NCBI RefSeq assembly: GCF_008086345.1
Contig: NZ_CP043006.1
Location: 4,152,032-4,216,031 of the forward strand
Direction: 5' to 3'
Length of the DNA stretch: 64,000 nt
From: Chitinophaga sp. XS-30
GTDB taxonomy: Bacteria; Bacteroidota; Bacteroidia; Chitinophagales; Chitinophagaceae
Under the pieces are notes generated by a model. The model searched no databases, was not told the DNA's origin, and worked only from the letters and a program-made list of their open reading frames with translations. A program made the translations under genes and the position numbers. Below are positions 53,121-62,140 of this stretch, in pieces (the first letter of the stretch is position 1; every line of letters starts with the position of its first letter).

Positions 53121-53927
53121 ATGGAAAAAATCAGACAATATATCATCCCGGCAATTTCGGCACTCCTTGTTTTCTTTTCTTCCTGTACGGAGGAAGATGC
53201 ATTGGCGCCTGATCCGCTGCCGGTTGTGGAAAGCTACCTCACTCCCGGTCAGCCGGTGAAGGTGCAGATCACAAAAGAGATCCTCTATGGTAAAACGGAT
53301 ACGTTGATCCCTTTGGAGGGCCTGGTGGTGCAGATCAGCCATAACGGCCAGTCCTGGCCGCTGATGGAGACCGCTGCGGGCCAATATGGCACCGCATCCC
53401 TGCAGATCGCTGCCGGAGAAACGTACCAGCTTTCGTTTACTTATAATGGACGGGAGATCACGGCCACAACGGAAGTGCCGGCATTTCCCGGAACGGTAGC
53501 GGCATCCGGTACAAGCCTCACAGTGCCGCAACTCGGGTCGGGAACGGGGGTAGAGATCCCTGATCCCATACAGTACACCTGGGATAATCCTGACCAGGAA
53601 TATCATCTGCTGGTGGTGCGGAATTTGGAAGCCGATCCGCAGCCGATCACTTTCAATATCGGTGACGACATCATCGAAAAACCGGAACCTGTTTTCAGGA
53701 TACCGCCGCACCGGGGCAACAGCCAGCAGCTGTCTCTCGGCAGGTTCTCTTACTATGGCCGGCATGCCGTGATCCTGTACCGGATACAACCGGAATATGC
53801 CGCATTGTATGAGGATAACGGCAATAATTCCGGCAACCTCGTTGCTCCGCCTACCAATATCAGCAACGGGCTGGGCATCTTCACCGGCGTAAATGCTGCC
53901 GATACCCTGTGGGTCCAGATACGTTAA
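53121..53927 (+). CDS. DUF4249 domain lipoprotein (module B)
   Basis: 268 residues. Signal with lipobox-type SSC (VFFSSCTEEDA), then DUF4249 features: PLPVVESYLTPGQPVKVQIT, LEGLVVQISHNGQSWPLMET and AGETYQLSFTYNGREITATT. A probable surface partner of the adjacent TonB-dependent receptor. It corresponds to 39154-39945 in module A. Confidence 0.87.
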   Translation: MEKIRQYIIPAISALLVFFSSCTEEDALAPDPLPVVESYLTPGQPVKVQITKEILYGKTDTLIPLEGLVVQISHNGQSWPLMETAAGQYGTASLQIAAGETYQLSFTYNGREITATTEVPAFPGTVAASGTSLTVPQLGSGTGVEIPDPIQYTWDNPDQEYHLLVVRNLEADPQPITFNIGDDIIEKPEPVFRIPPHRGNSQQLSLGRFSYYGRHAVILYRIQPEYAALYEDNGNNSGNLVAPPTNISNGLGIFTGVNAADTLWVQIR

Positions 53928-54016
53928 AAGACGGTTCACCCCCGGGTTTGGCTGTTTCACCGCAGATGGCCTGACTTCAGGGATTACCGCCAGTCCAATA
54001 CCTAAAATCACAAACT

Positions 54017-54361
54017 ATGAAAAAGTTCATCATTCCCCTGATCCTGATACTGGGTACTGTCAGCACAGCAGTAAATGCACAGGTAGTCGTTGTAAGGCCC
54101 CCTGTTCGCCGCGTAGTGGTAGTACCTCCTCCGCCGCCGGCAAGCGTAACGGTAGTAAGGCCGTATCGCCGGGTGGTGGTAGCCCGTCGCCCGGTACTCG
54201 CACCGGTAGTTGTGGTAAAACCGGCACCGGTGGTGGTGGTAAGACCTGCGCCGGTAGTGGTGGTTCCGCCGAGGGTCTTTTTAAAACCTGCGCCCGTAGT
54301 GGTGCCGCCACCGCAGCCGCTGGTGACCGTGCATAAGCAGGTAGTGGTACATAAGCTTTAA
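54017..54361 (+). CDS. Secreted valine/proline-rich low-complexity protein
   Basis: 114 residues. A clear signal peptide (KKFIIPLILILGTVSTAVNA) is followed by about 90 residues dominated by repeats such as VVVVRPPVRR, VVVVKPAP and VVVVRPAPVVVVPP, ending VTVHKQVVVHKL. The composition resembles periplasmic or surface structural spacers. No function is known. Overlapping frames on both strands are also open because of the DNA repeats, but only this one has a signal sequence. It lies 89 bp after the DUF4249 gene. Confidence 0.6.
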   Translation: MKKFIIPLILILGTVSTAVNAQVVVVRPPVRRVVVVPPPPPASVTVVRPYRRVVVARRPVLAPVVVVKPAPVVVVRPAPVVVVPPRVFLKPAPVVVPPPQPLVTVHKQVVVHKL

Positions 54362-54522
54362 CGTAGCCCGGGATGATGGTGTTTTTCCGTATATGAACGC
54401 GGAAATTCACTGTCCCCCGGGGATACACAAAATATCCGGAAGAATGGGCCGGTACCATCAGCACCCCGGCGCCTGGCGAAGGCCGGAATAACACAACAAA
54501 TACCAGAAAAAAACAAAACTGA

Positions 54523-55833
54523 ATGCGCAGTATGATAATCCGGCGGTCCCATTTATACATCAGCAAAACCTGCTGGTACGCGCTGATCTGCGGACTATTT
54601 ATGACAGGCTGTGCCGGCAGCCGGCACACCACCTCCGCTTATGGCGCCGGGTGGCCTGCCGTTCATGCAGATAGCCGGAATTCGGATTATTCGCCGGTGC
54701 GGGGCGCAAAGAAACTGGCATTCGCCTGGCAACGGAAATTTGAAGGCACCATCAACCTCGGGCCAACCACCGGTCCGGACGGCAAAGTGTACCTGACCAC
54801 CAGCGCAGACGGCTGCCACCTGTATGCCCTGAACAGTGAAACAGGGCAAACGGTATGGTGCAGCGATGAGGTGAACAAATTTGCCGTTGCCTCCTCCGCC
54901 CTGCTGGACCGGGAGGGGCATATCTATCTCGCAGATGATGAGGCCATGCATGCGTTCGACAGATCCGGAAAGCTGTTGTGGGAAACACCCATTACCGGCT
55001 TTCCCCTGTCAGCGCAATTCACGCAAACCGGCAGGCTCATCTTCATCACCCATATCGGCCTCATTTATGTGCTGGACAAGGCGACCGGCAACCCCGTTAT
55101 GGAAACGGTGAACCTGGCGCCGGAGCATTCGCTGAACAAGACCTTCGACCCACGAGCCTGCATGCGCGGCACTGCGGACTGCCCATGTGCGAACACCCTG
55201 GCTTTCGACCAGCAAAACGGCCGGTTCTATTTCACCTACTGGAAACCCGGTACTGCGCAGGCCGGATTACGCGCCATGCAGTACACGGAAACAAACGGAC
55301 CTGCGGTAACGCTGCTCTGGGAAAACCTTGCGCTGCCGGGAGGCAGTGCCTCCAGTCCGGATATTTCCGCCGATGGCTCACGCATCTATGTAAATGATAA
55401 TGCAGGCGGCCTGCATGCGATAGATGCCGTAACCGGGAAGAACATCTGGCAGTTTGAGATCGGGTATGAAACCGGCGGCAGCCAATCCACTTCTCCGGAA
55501 GGCCTGATCATGCCAGCAGGTGGCAATGGCGCGGCACTGATGTGCATCAGGGACGAGGGAGACAGCGCCCGGCTGTTATGGCGCCGGGAAGATATGCATA
55601 ACCGGGGCGTAGCCACACAGGCAGCCGGAGGGTTGTCCTATGTCACCGTCGCCGCCGCTGCCGGAAAACTTAATAATGACCTCGCCGTCGTGGATGTCCG
55701 TACCGGAAAGGAGCTGGACAGAAAGCACCTGCCCGGCACGACCATCTTCACTGTTGGCACCACCATCGGGCCGGAGGGAAATGTGTATGTACCGACGTTT
55801 AACGGATTATTATTCGCATACCGGCCGGCATAA
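54523..55833 (+). CDS. PQQ-like beta-propeller repeat lipoprotein
   Basis: 436 residues. Lipobox FMTGC follows a hydrophobic stretch (CWYALICGLFMTGC), then repeated propeller blades with the PQQ-enzyme-repeat pattern: TGPDGKVYLTTSADGCHLYA, SALLDREGHIYLADDEAMHA, LIYVLDKATGNPV and GGLHAIDAVTGKNIWQFEIG. Cys residues in ACMRGTADCPCANTL could form a disulfide. Without the catalytic residues of quinoprotein dehydrogenases it is best called a propeller-scaffold protein. The start at 54523 is tentative; the signal would still fit from later Mets. Confidence 0.82.
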   Translation: MRSMIIRRSHLYISKTCWYALICGLFMTGCAGSRHTTSAYGAGWPAVHADSRNSDYSPVRGAKKLAFAWQRKFEGTINLGPTTGPDGKVYLTTSADGCHLYALNSETGQTVWCSDEVNKFAVASSALLDREGHIYLADDEAMHAFDRSGKLLWETPITGFPLSAQFTQTGRLIFITHIGLIYVLDKATGNPVMETVNLAPEHSLNKTFDPRACMRGTADCPCANTLAFDQQNGRFYFTYWKPGTAQAGLRAMQYTETNGPAVTLLWENLALPGGSASSPDISADGSRIYVNDNAGGLHAIDAVTGKNIWQFEIGYETGGSQSTSPEGLIMPAGGNGAALMCIRDEGDSARLLWRREDMHNRGVATQAAGGLSYVTVAAAAGKLNNDLAVVDVRTGKELDRKHLPGTTIFTVGTTIGPEGNVYVPTFNGLLFAYRPA

Positions 55834-55873
55834 CAAGATCTGAACAATGAAATACTATCCGGGAAAGCAGCAA

Positions 55874-55909
55874 GCCCGGGCCAGTCTGCTGGCTGGTCCG
55901 GGTCTTTTT
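55874..55909 (+). terminator. Terminator after the propeller lipoprotein gene
   Basis: CCCGGGCCAG (55875-55884) pairs with CTGGTCCGGG (55893-55902, one G-T), followed by TCTTTTT. It lies 41 bp beyond the stop. Confidence 0.82.
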
Positions 55910-55993
55910 CCGGGCTGCGGTAACGAAGGCATGAACATACTGTTCATGTGATAGCCGGGCCGCATCTTTTTTATCTTTCAATTACATTATTTT

Positions 55994-56635
55994 ATGCGCT
56001 ACAGATCATTCCTGTTGAACATATCTTTATGCCTTGTTGCCTTTGGTGTGCAGGCGCAGGACGTCAGGGAAAAGCCGTCCATTCTCAGAACAGGACCCGG
56101 CCTCAGTTATTTTTCCAATCATGAAGGCAGCCGCGGCGTTCCCCGGATGGGATTAAGCATAGCCCTTGCGCCAACATTCACCTTATCTGAACAGTTTTAC
56201 CTTAAACCGGAGCTGGCCTTTTCCATGAAAGGCGGCAAAATTGAATACAACACCTCCGGGGTGTTCAATGGCAGCGTCCGTTACCGGATCAACTACTTTG
56301 AGCTGCCCCTGCTGCTGGGCATCCGCCCGCTGGACTGGCTGGCCTTTGAGCTGGGTGGCTATGGTGCGGTGGAAGTGGGCGGCAACTTTGATTTCACCGG
56401 TACCTTCTCCTATGGTTACGGCGTGTTTGACCGGGATGACCTGAACGATTTTGATTATGGTGTAGCGATGGGCGTAGTGCTGAGGAGCCGGAGGCTGCAC
56501 CTCGGCATCCGCTATTATCACGGGCTGCAGGAGGTATCGTCCGGCAGCGCCTCGCATATTTTACTGGGAGATGCCGCCATGCGCACCTTTCAGCTGACCT
56601 TGCAAAAGGTCCGGCAGCGCCGCCGGAAGTGGTAA
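55994..56635 (+). CDS. PorT-like outer-membrane beta-barrel protein
   Basis: 213 residues. Signal peptide (LLNISLCLVAFGVQA), then alternating amphipathic strands: TGPGLSYFSNHEGSRGVPRM, FYLKPELAFSMKGGKIEY, YRINYFELPLLLGIRPLDWL, FELGGYGAVEVG, LHLGIRYYHGLQEV and FQLTLQKV. This matches the PorT/outer-membrane barrel domain (PF13568). Function unknown; an 8-10-stranded barrel is likely. It follows a terminator, so it has its own promoter. Confidence 0.85.
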   Translation: MRYRSFLLNISLCLVAFGVQAQDVREKPSILRTGPGLSYFSNHEGSRGVPRMGLSIALAPTFTLSEQFYLKPELAFSMKGGKIEYNTSGVFNGSVRYRINYFELPLLLGIRPLDWLAFELGGYGAVEVGGNFDFTGTFSYGYGVFDRDDLNDFDYGVAMGVVLRSRRLHLGIRYYHGLQEVSSGSASHILLGDAAMRTFQLTLQKVRQRRRKW

Positions 56636-56685
56636 CCGGAACGGATATAGCAAGATCTGAATGATATCCGTAATTTCGTTGCCTG

Positions 56686-57507
56686 ATGAACAACAACATC
56701 CCGGTAAAGAACAAGATCAATACGGACGATCTGATAAAGGTGGAACGGTTCCGGAAGAATATCCGGAACACCGCTCCCCATAAGCATAACCACTATTTCG
56801 AGATCGTATTTCTCACCGCAGGCACCGGGGATCACTGGATCGATGGCGTGCAGTACAGCATTAAGCCGGATGTGCTTTTCTTTATTACGCAGGACCAGGT
56901 GCATAACTGGGCACTGCAGACGGAGCCGGAGGGCTTTGTGCTGATCCTTAAAAATGCTTTTATTGAAAAGAGCCTGGACCGGGAGTTGAAAATGCTGCTC
57001 TACCGCCTGAACGGCATACCCTGCATCTACCCTGAGCATGAGCCGGGCATTTTACCTTTATTTGAATTGCTGGCAGAAGAACACCGGGCCTCAACGGAAA
57101 TGACCCTGTACATTATTGAAGGCCTTTTAAAAGCCCTGCTGGCCAGGATACTGAACAACGCCCGGCAGGAACCGAACCGCGCAGCGGCAAGAACAGACCT
57201 GTACCATACCTTCATGGGCCTGCTGCATACCGGCGCGCCACCCGTTAAAATGAAAGTGGCAGATTTTGCTGCCAGGCTCAATACCACCCCGCAGAACCTC
57301 AATGCCGCCTGCCGGAAAGCGGTAAACAAGTCTGCCGCCGAAGTACTGGCCGATCATATTATGAACGAAGCCAAACGTTTGCTGCGGTACACGAACAAAA
57401 CCGTATCCCAGATATCCCTTTCCCTGAATTTTTCCGACCCCTCCCATTTCGTAAAATTCTTCAAGCGTATCACCGGCCATACGCCGCAATCTTTCCGTTC
57501 CCTGTAG
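56686..57507 (+). CDS. AraC-family transcriptional regulator
   Basis: 273 residues. N-terminal cupin-like sensing domain (HYFEIVFLTAGTGDHWIDGV, VLFFITQDQVHNW) and a C-terminal AraC HTH domain (VADFAARLNTTPQNLNAACR, SQISLSLNFSDPSHFVKFFK, RITGHTPQSF). The inducer is unknown. It lies 101 bp upstream of the efflux operon starting at 57609, in the same direction, and may activate it. Confidence 0.9.
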   Translation: MNNNIPVKNKINTDDLIKVERFRKNIRNTAPHKHNHYFEIVFLTAGTGDHWIDGVQYSIKPDVLFFITQDQVHNWALQTEPEGFVLILKNAFIEKSLDRELKMLLYRLNGIPCIYPEHEPGILPLFELLAEEHRASTEMTLYIIEGLLKALLARILNNARQEPNRAAARTDLYHTFMGLLHTGAPPVKMKVADFAARLNTTPQNLNAACRKAVNKSAAEVLADHIMNEAKRLLRYTNKTVSQISLSLNFSDPSHFVKFFKRITGHTPQSFRSL

Positions 57508-57608
57508 CAGCGCATACCAAACCATTTTCAAAAATACCATAAAGGACTGCCGGCCCGGAATAGCTTTGCGTTTTCATATCACGCAATACGCCCTCGTGGA
57601 ACAGCACT

Positions 57609-59000
57609 ATGACTTTATTCAAGCTACCGTTTAAAACCCTCTGCGCCGGATGCCTTCTTGTACTGCTGCATGGCCGCCTCGCCGCGCAACAGCGCAGCCT
57701 TTCCATCCGGGAAGCCGTTTCCCTCGCAGCGGCACAGCAGCCGCAGCTAAAGGCGCAGCGGGAACAGGCCAATGCCGCCGCTTATGGGACGGACCTCGCC
57801 CGTAACACCCTGATGCCGGAGCTGACAGCCGGTTACCAGGCGGGTTACGCTACCTATAACAATATTACCGGGATGACGTACCCGGGTATGTACCTGCCCA
57901 TCAGCGGTCCGCCTTCCGCCGGTAATACCTATGATGCGGTGCCGGGTACCGTTTTATCGGCGTTGCTGACATGGAGCCCGCTCACTTTCGGGCAGCGCGA
58001 AGCCGCGGTGGAAAAGGCGGCCGCTCAATACAAGCTGGCTGGCAGCCAGTACAACGATGCCCTTTTCCGGCAACAGTATGCCGTTATCTCCGCTTACCTG
58101 GATGCCGTGTACCTGTTCAAACTGATGCAAAGCAGCAAGGGAAATATCGAACGCAGTAAAACAGGATTGGAGCAATCCCTCGTGCTGGCAAAAGAAGGGT
58201 TGCGCCCCGGCATAGATACCGCCCAGTTCCAGTCCGCACTCGCCCAGGCGGAAATAGACCTGCTGACCCTGCAAAGGAAATACTTTGAGCAGCTGACGGA
58301 ACTGGCAAGGCTCACCGGCGTTCCGGACCAGCCGAAAGCATGGCTGCTGGCGGATACATTCCTGGTTCATGACCTGCCGGCACTCCCGGATACCAGTGTT
58401 GCCGCAGCGATGCATCCTTTGTACCAGGTCTACCAGGACAAACTGGACGTCAGCGAGGCGGCACTGAAAGCGGTGCAGCGGGAATGGCGGCCGAAACTGG
58501 ACATCTGGGCCAATGCCTATGCGCGCGGCTCTGGCGTTGCCGCGGACGGAACGGTGAACAAGGCAGACGGATGGTCGCTCTCCCGCAATAATTATGGCGC
58601 CGGCATACAACTCAGCTTTCCCGTGCTCGGTTTTTCGCGAACCGGCCTGCGCAAAAAACAGTACCAATCCCTCCTGCGCTCAGACGAAGCGCAACTGGAA
58701 CAGGTCAAACTTGATCTGCAGCAACAGCGGAACAATGCCGCTTTCAACTTCGATCAGCAACTTGGCATTGCGCAACACTCGCTGGTACAGACACGTACCG
58801 CGCAGTTCGCCTATACCGGCCTGCGGCTGAGCTATGAGAACGGCCTGACGGATTTCACCCGGCTGATGCAGGGACAGTATGAATTGCTGAAAGCCGAGAG
58901 CTTCCAGGCCGGCGCCTTCGTTCAGGCATGGCGTGCGCTGCTGGATATATCGGTGGCCAATGGCAACCTGGACGTTTTTATTGACAACCTGAAACAATGA
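57609..59000 (+). CDS. TolC-family outer-membrane efflux protein (second RND operon)
   Basis: 463 residues. Signal-like N-terminus (LFKLPFKTLCAGCLLVLLHG) and two TolC repeats (SIREAVSLAAAQQPQLKAQR, KLDVSEAALKAVQREWRPKL, FNFDQQLGIAQHSLVQTRTA). Less Met-rich than the copper-operon homolog. A TAGCTTTG element at 57561-57568 lies 40 bp upstream. It starts the operon TolC, pump, adaptor, the reverse of the usual order with the adaptor first. Confidence 0.9.
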   Translation: MTLFKLPFKTLCAGCLLVLLHGRLAAQQRSLSIREAVSLAAAQQPQLKAQREQANAAAYGTDLARNTLMPELTAGYQAGYATYNNITGMTYPGMYLPISGPPSAGNTYDAVPGTVLSALLTWSPLTFGQREAAVEKAAAQYKLAGSQYNDALFRQQYAVISAYLDAVYLFKLMQSSKGNIERSKTGLEQSLVLAKEGLRPGIDTAQFQSALAQAEIDLLTLQRKYFEQLTELARLTGVPDQPKAWLLADTFLVHDLPALPDTSVAAAMHPLYQVYQDKLDVSEAALKAVQREWRPKLDIWANAYARGSGVAADGTVNKADGWSLSRNNYGAGIQLSFPVLGFSRTGLRKKQYQSLLRSDEAQLEQVKLDLQQQRNNAAFNFDQQLGIAQHSLVQTRTAQFAYTGLRLSYENGLTDFTRLMQGQYELLKAESFQAGAFVQAWRALLDISVANGNLDVFIDNLKQ

Positions 59001-59001
59001 T

Positions 59002-62000
59002 ATGAAGCTGATCATCGCAGCATTACGGCATCCTGTTACAATATTGGTCGCGGTAATAGCCATACTTTTTTTCTCCTTTCTGTCTATCCGCAATGCAAAG
59101 GTGGATATCTTCCCGAAGCTGGGTTTGCCGGTGGTGTATGTAGCACAGCCTTACGGCGGTCTTTCTCCGGAGCAGATGGAAGGCTTTGTGACCTCTTATT
59201 ATGAATACCATTTTCTGTATATCACCGGTGTGAAATATGTGGAATCGAAAAGTATTCAGGGCGCTGCCATTATCAAGATAGAATTTAACGAAGGTACCGA
59301 CATGAGTCAGGCCATGGCGGAAGTTGTGGGATATGTGAACCGCTCCCGCGCATTCATGCCGCCGGGAACGGTACCGCCTTTTGTCACCCGCTTTGATGCC
59401 GGCAGCGTGCCGGTAGGCCAGCTGGTATTCAGTTCAGATACCCGTTCCCTGAGCGAGATATCGGATCTTGCCTTATTCCGTGTGCGGCCGATGTTCTCCA
59501 CGCTCCCCGGCGTGTCTGCCCCGCCGCCATTTGGCGGCAACCAGAAGACGGTGCTCGTGACGGTTGACCCCGAAAAACTCCGTGGCCACAACCTTTCGCC
59601 GGACCAGGTAGTGCAGTCGCTCGTGAAATTCAACAGCATTGCCCCGGCGGGGAATGTGCGCATTGGCGACACTACTTACATCACGCCGCAGAACAGCATG
59701 ATCGAAACATTGGAAGACCTGCAGGATATACCGCTTCATCTTGGCACGGGCCCTTCCGTGTATGTAAAGGATATTGCCACGGTAAGTCTTGGTGCGGATG
59801 TAACAACGAGCTATGCGCTGATCAACGGCAAACGCTCCGTGTACATTCCGGTAACCAAACGGGCCGATGCCTCCACCTGGGATGTGGTACAGCGTGTAAA
59901 AGCGGCGTTGCCGGACATGCAGGCATCCATTCCGGAAGACATTAAGGTCACTTACGCTTTCGATCAATCGGGTTACGTGATCAATTCCCTCAAAAGCCTT
60001 TTATTCGAAGGCGGTCTCGGCGCCATCCTCACCGGCCTGATGGTACTGCTTTTCCTGGGCGACCGCAGGAGCGCGCTTATCGTGATCATGACCATTCCGC
60101 TGGCGCTGTTATCCTCTGCAACATTGCTATACCTCACCGGGCAAACGATCAATATCATGACGCTCGGCGGCCTGGCTTTATCGGTAGGCATTCTGGTGGA
60201 TGAAGCCACAGTAACCATTGAAAACATCCACCGGCACATGGAAAGCGGTAAAAGCAGGGCGAGAGCCATTGCCGATGCCACCCGCGAGATCGCGGGGCCT
60301 AAACTGCTGATCCTGCTGAGCATCCTGGCTGTATTTGTACCGGCGCTGTTCATGAACGGCGTGCCGAGAGCGATGTTCATGCCGCTGTCTCTCGCCGTAG
60401 GTTTTGCGATGATCGCATCCTTCCTGTTATCACAGACCTTTGTGCCCGTCGTCTCCAACTGGATGCTGAAAGATCATCTGCCAAAGGAAAACAGGAACGG
60501 CTTCTTTGAAAAGATAAAAGCACGTTATCATACAACGGGGCTGCGTTCGGCCGCGAGATTCAGGGTCTTTACAGCACTGTTCCTGCTCATTTCGGCTGGA
60601 CTGGTGGTGTTGCTGCTTTCTGCTACCGGAACGGAGCTCTTTCCGCCGGCAGACAGCGGGCAAACGCAGGTGCGCCTTCGCATGCCGGTAGGCACGCGCT
60701 TTGAAAGAACGGAAGACGCTACGCGAAAACTTCTTCAGCTATGCGACAGCATTGCCGGAAAAGGCAACACCGAAATATCCTCCACTTTCATCGGCACGCA
60801 GCCTTCCAGCTACCCGGTCAACTATATTCATTTATGGACGGGCGGTCCACATGAATCCGTTACCCGCATCAAAATAAAAAGAGGCATTGTCCCCATCACT
60901 GCCTTTAAAGAAAAATTGCGGGAGGCTGTCGGCAAGAACATGCCAGGCGTAAAGATATCCTTTGAGCCGGGAGATATTGTGGAACAGGTATTGAACCTGG
61001 GCAGCACGAACCCCGTTGAAATAGCCGTCATCAACCGCAACCTGGAAGCCGGCAGAAAAACAGCCGTCGAACTGGTAAAAAAATTGTCCGCCATCCCTGC
61101 CCTGCGCGACATTCAAATAGCCACTCCGCTGGATTATCCGGCCATCAGGCTGGAAGTGGACCGCGTAAAAGCAGGGCAGCTGGGCATCACCAGCGAACAG
61201 ATCGCCAGAGCCACCACAACGGCCACATCCTCCAGCCGTTTTACCGCACCCAGTTACTGGCTGGATAAAGTGACCGGTACCGCTTACCAGGTACAGGTGC
61301 AATACCCTGAATACCGGATGAACAGTACCGCGCAGCTGGAAGCCATTCCTGTTTCCGGCGGCGCAGGCACCACTCATTATCTCAGTGAAGTGGCTTCCTG
61401 GAAATACGCCACCATGCCCGGGGAATATGACCGGCTGAACCAGCAACGATATATTACCGTAACGGCCAATGTACACCGGGAAGATCTCGGCGGTGTTTTC
61501 AAACAGGTAGATCAGGCCATTGGCAGCCTCGGCAAACTTCCGAACGGCGCAAGGATCGTCATGCGCGGCCAACCGGAGCTGCTGCGGCAAACGCTCACGA
61601 GCCTGCAGTTTGGCCTGCTGATCGCCGTAGTGGTGATCTTCCTCGTGATGGCCGTGTACTTCCAGTCGTTCCGCGTAGCGCTGACCACATTGTCCGTAAT
61701 CCCCGCGGTGATTGCCGGCTCCCTTTTGCTGCTGCTCGTCAGCGGCCACTCATTGAACATTCAGTCCTACATGGGCACCATTATGGCAGTGGGCGTAGCC
61801 ATCGCAAATGCGGTGCTTTATATTACCCATGCGGAACAAAACCGGAAAACGGGGATCGCCGGCGCGCACATGCAGGCGGCGGAAGCAAGGCTCAGGCCTA
61901 TTCTGATGACAAGTCTGGCTATGATAGCAGGCATGATGCCGATGGCGCTGGGCATCGGAGAAGGCGGGGACCAGACCGCCCCCCTGGGTGTAGCCGTGAT

Positions 62001-62139
62001 CGGCGGGCTGTTATTTTCAGCGATCAGTGTATTGTTCTTTCTTCCTCATGTTTACCAGCTGCTGACCGGCAGAAGGTCTTACCAGTCCGTGTCCCTTGAC
62101 CCGGATGATGAAAACAGCAAAACTTATGACAAACAATAA
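59002..62139 (+). CDS. RND-family efflux pump permease (non-metal type)
   Basis: 1045 residues, a full RND transporter. TM1 (ILVAVIAILFFSFLSIRNAK), TM2-6 with LALSVGILVDEATVTIENIH (proton-relay Asp in TM4), two large periplasmic regions and TM7-12 ending FFLPHVYQLLTGRR. The sequence resembles hydrophobe/HAE-type pumps rather than CusA. Substrates are probably drugs, bile-salt-like or lipophilic compounds. The ATG lies one base after the TolC stop (TGATATG). Confidence 0.92.
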   Translation: MKLIIAALRHPVTILVAVIAILFFSFLSIRNAKVDIFPKLGLPVVYVAQPYGGLSPEQMEGFVTSYYEYHFLYITGVKYVESKSIQGAAIIKIEFNEGTDMSQAMAEVVGYVNRSRAFMPPGTVPPFVTRFDAGSVPVGQLVFSSDTRSLSEISDLALFRVRPMFSTLPGVSAPPPFGGNQKTVLVTVDPEKLRGHNLSPDQVVQSLVKFNSIAPAGNVRIGDTTYITPQNSMIETLEDLQDIPLHLGTGPSVYVKDIATVSLGADVTTSYALINGKRSVYIPVTKRADASTWDVVQRVKAALPDMQASIPEDIKVTYAFDQSGYVINSLKSLLFEGGLGAILTGLMVLLFLGDRRSALIVIMTIPLALLSSATLLYLTGQTINIMTLGGLALSVGILVDEATVTIENIHRHMESGKSRARAIADATREIAGPKLLILLSILAVFVPALFMNGVPRAMFMPLSLAVGFAMIASFLLSQTFVPVVSNWMLKDHLPKENRNGFFEKIKARYHTTGLRSAARFRVFTALFLLISAGLVVLLLSATGTELFPPADSGQTQVRLRMPVGTRFERTEDATRKLLQLCDSIAGKGNTEISSTFIGTQPSSYPVNYIHLWTGGPHESVTRIKIKRGIVPITAFKEKLREAVGKNMPGVKISFEPGDIVEQVLNLGSTNPVEIAVINRNLEAGRKTAVELVKKLSAIPALRDIQIATPLDYPAIRLEVDRVKAGQLGITSEQIARATTTATSSSRFTAPSYWLDKVTGTAYQVQVQYPEYRMNSTAQLEAIPVSGGAGTTHYLSEVASWKYATMPGEYDRLNQQRYITVTANVHREDLGGVFKQVDQAIGSLGKLPNGARIVMRGQPELLRQTLTSLQFGLLIAVVVIFLVMAVYFQSFRVALTTLSVIPAVIAGSLLLLLVSGHSLNIQSYMGTIMAVGVAIANAVLYITHAEQNRKTGIAGAHMQAAEARLRPILMTSLAMIAGMMPMALGIGEGGDQTAPLGVAVIGGLLFSAISVLFFLPHVYQLLTGRRSYQSVSLDPDDENSKTYDKQ

Positions 62140-62140
62140 T

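Noticed and set aside
54060..54632. 190-codon minus-strand frame across the Val/Pro-rich gene
   Set aside because: Kept open by the underlying DNA repeats; no signal peptide or family features, and it runs into the propeller gene.
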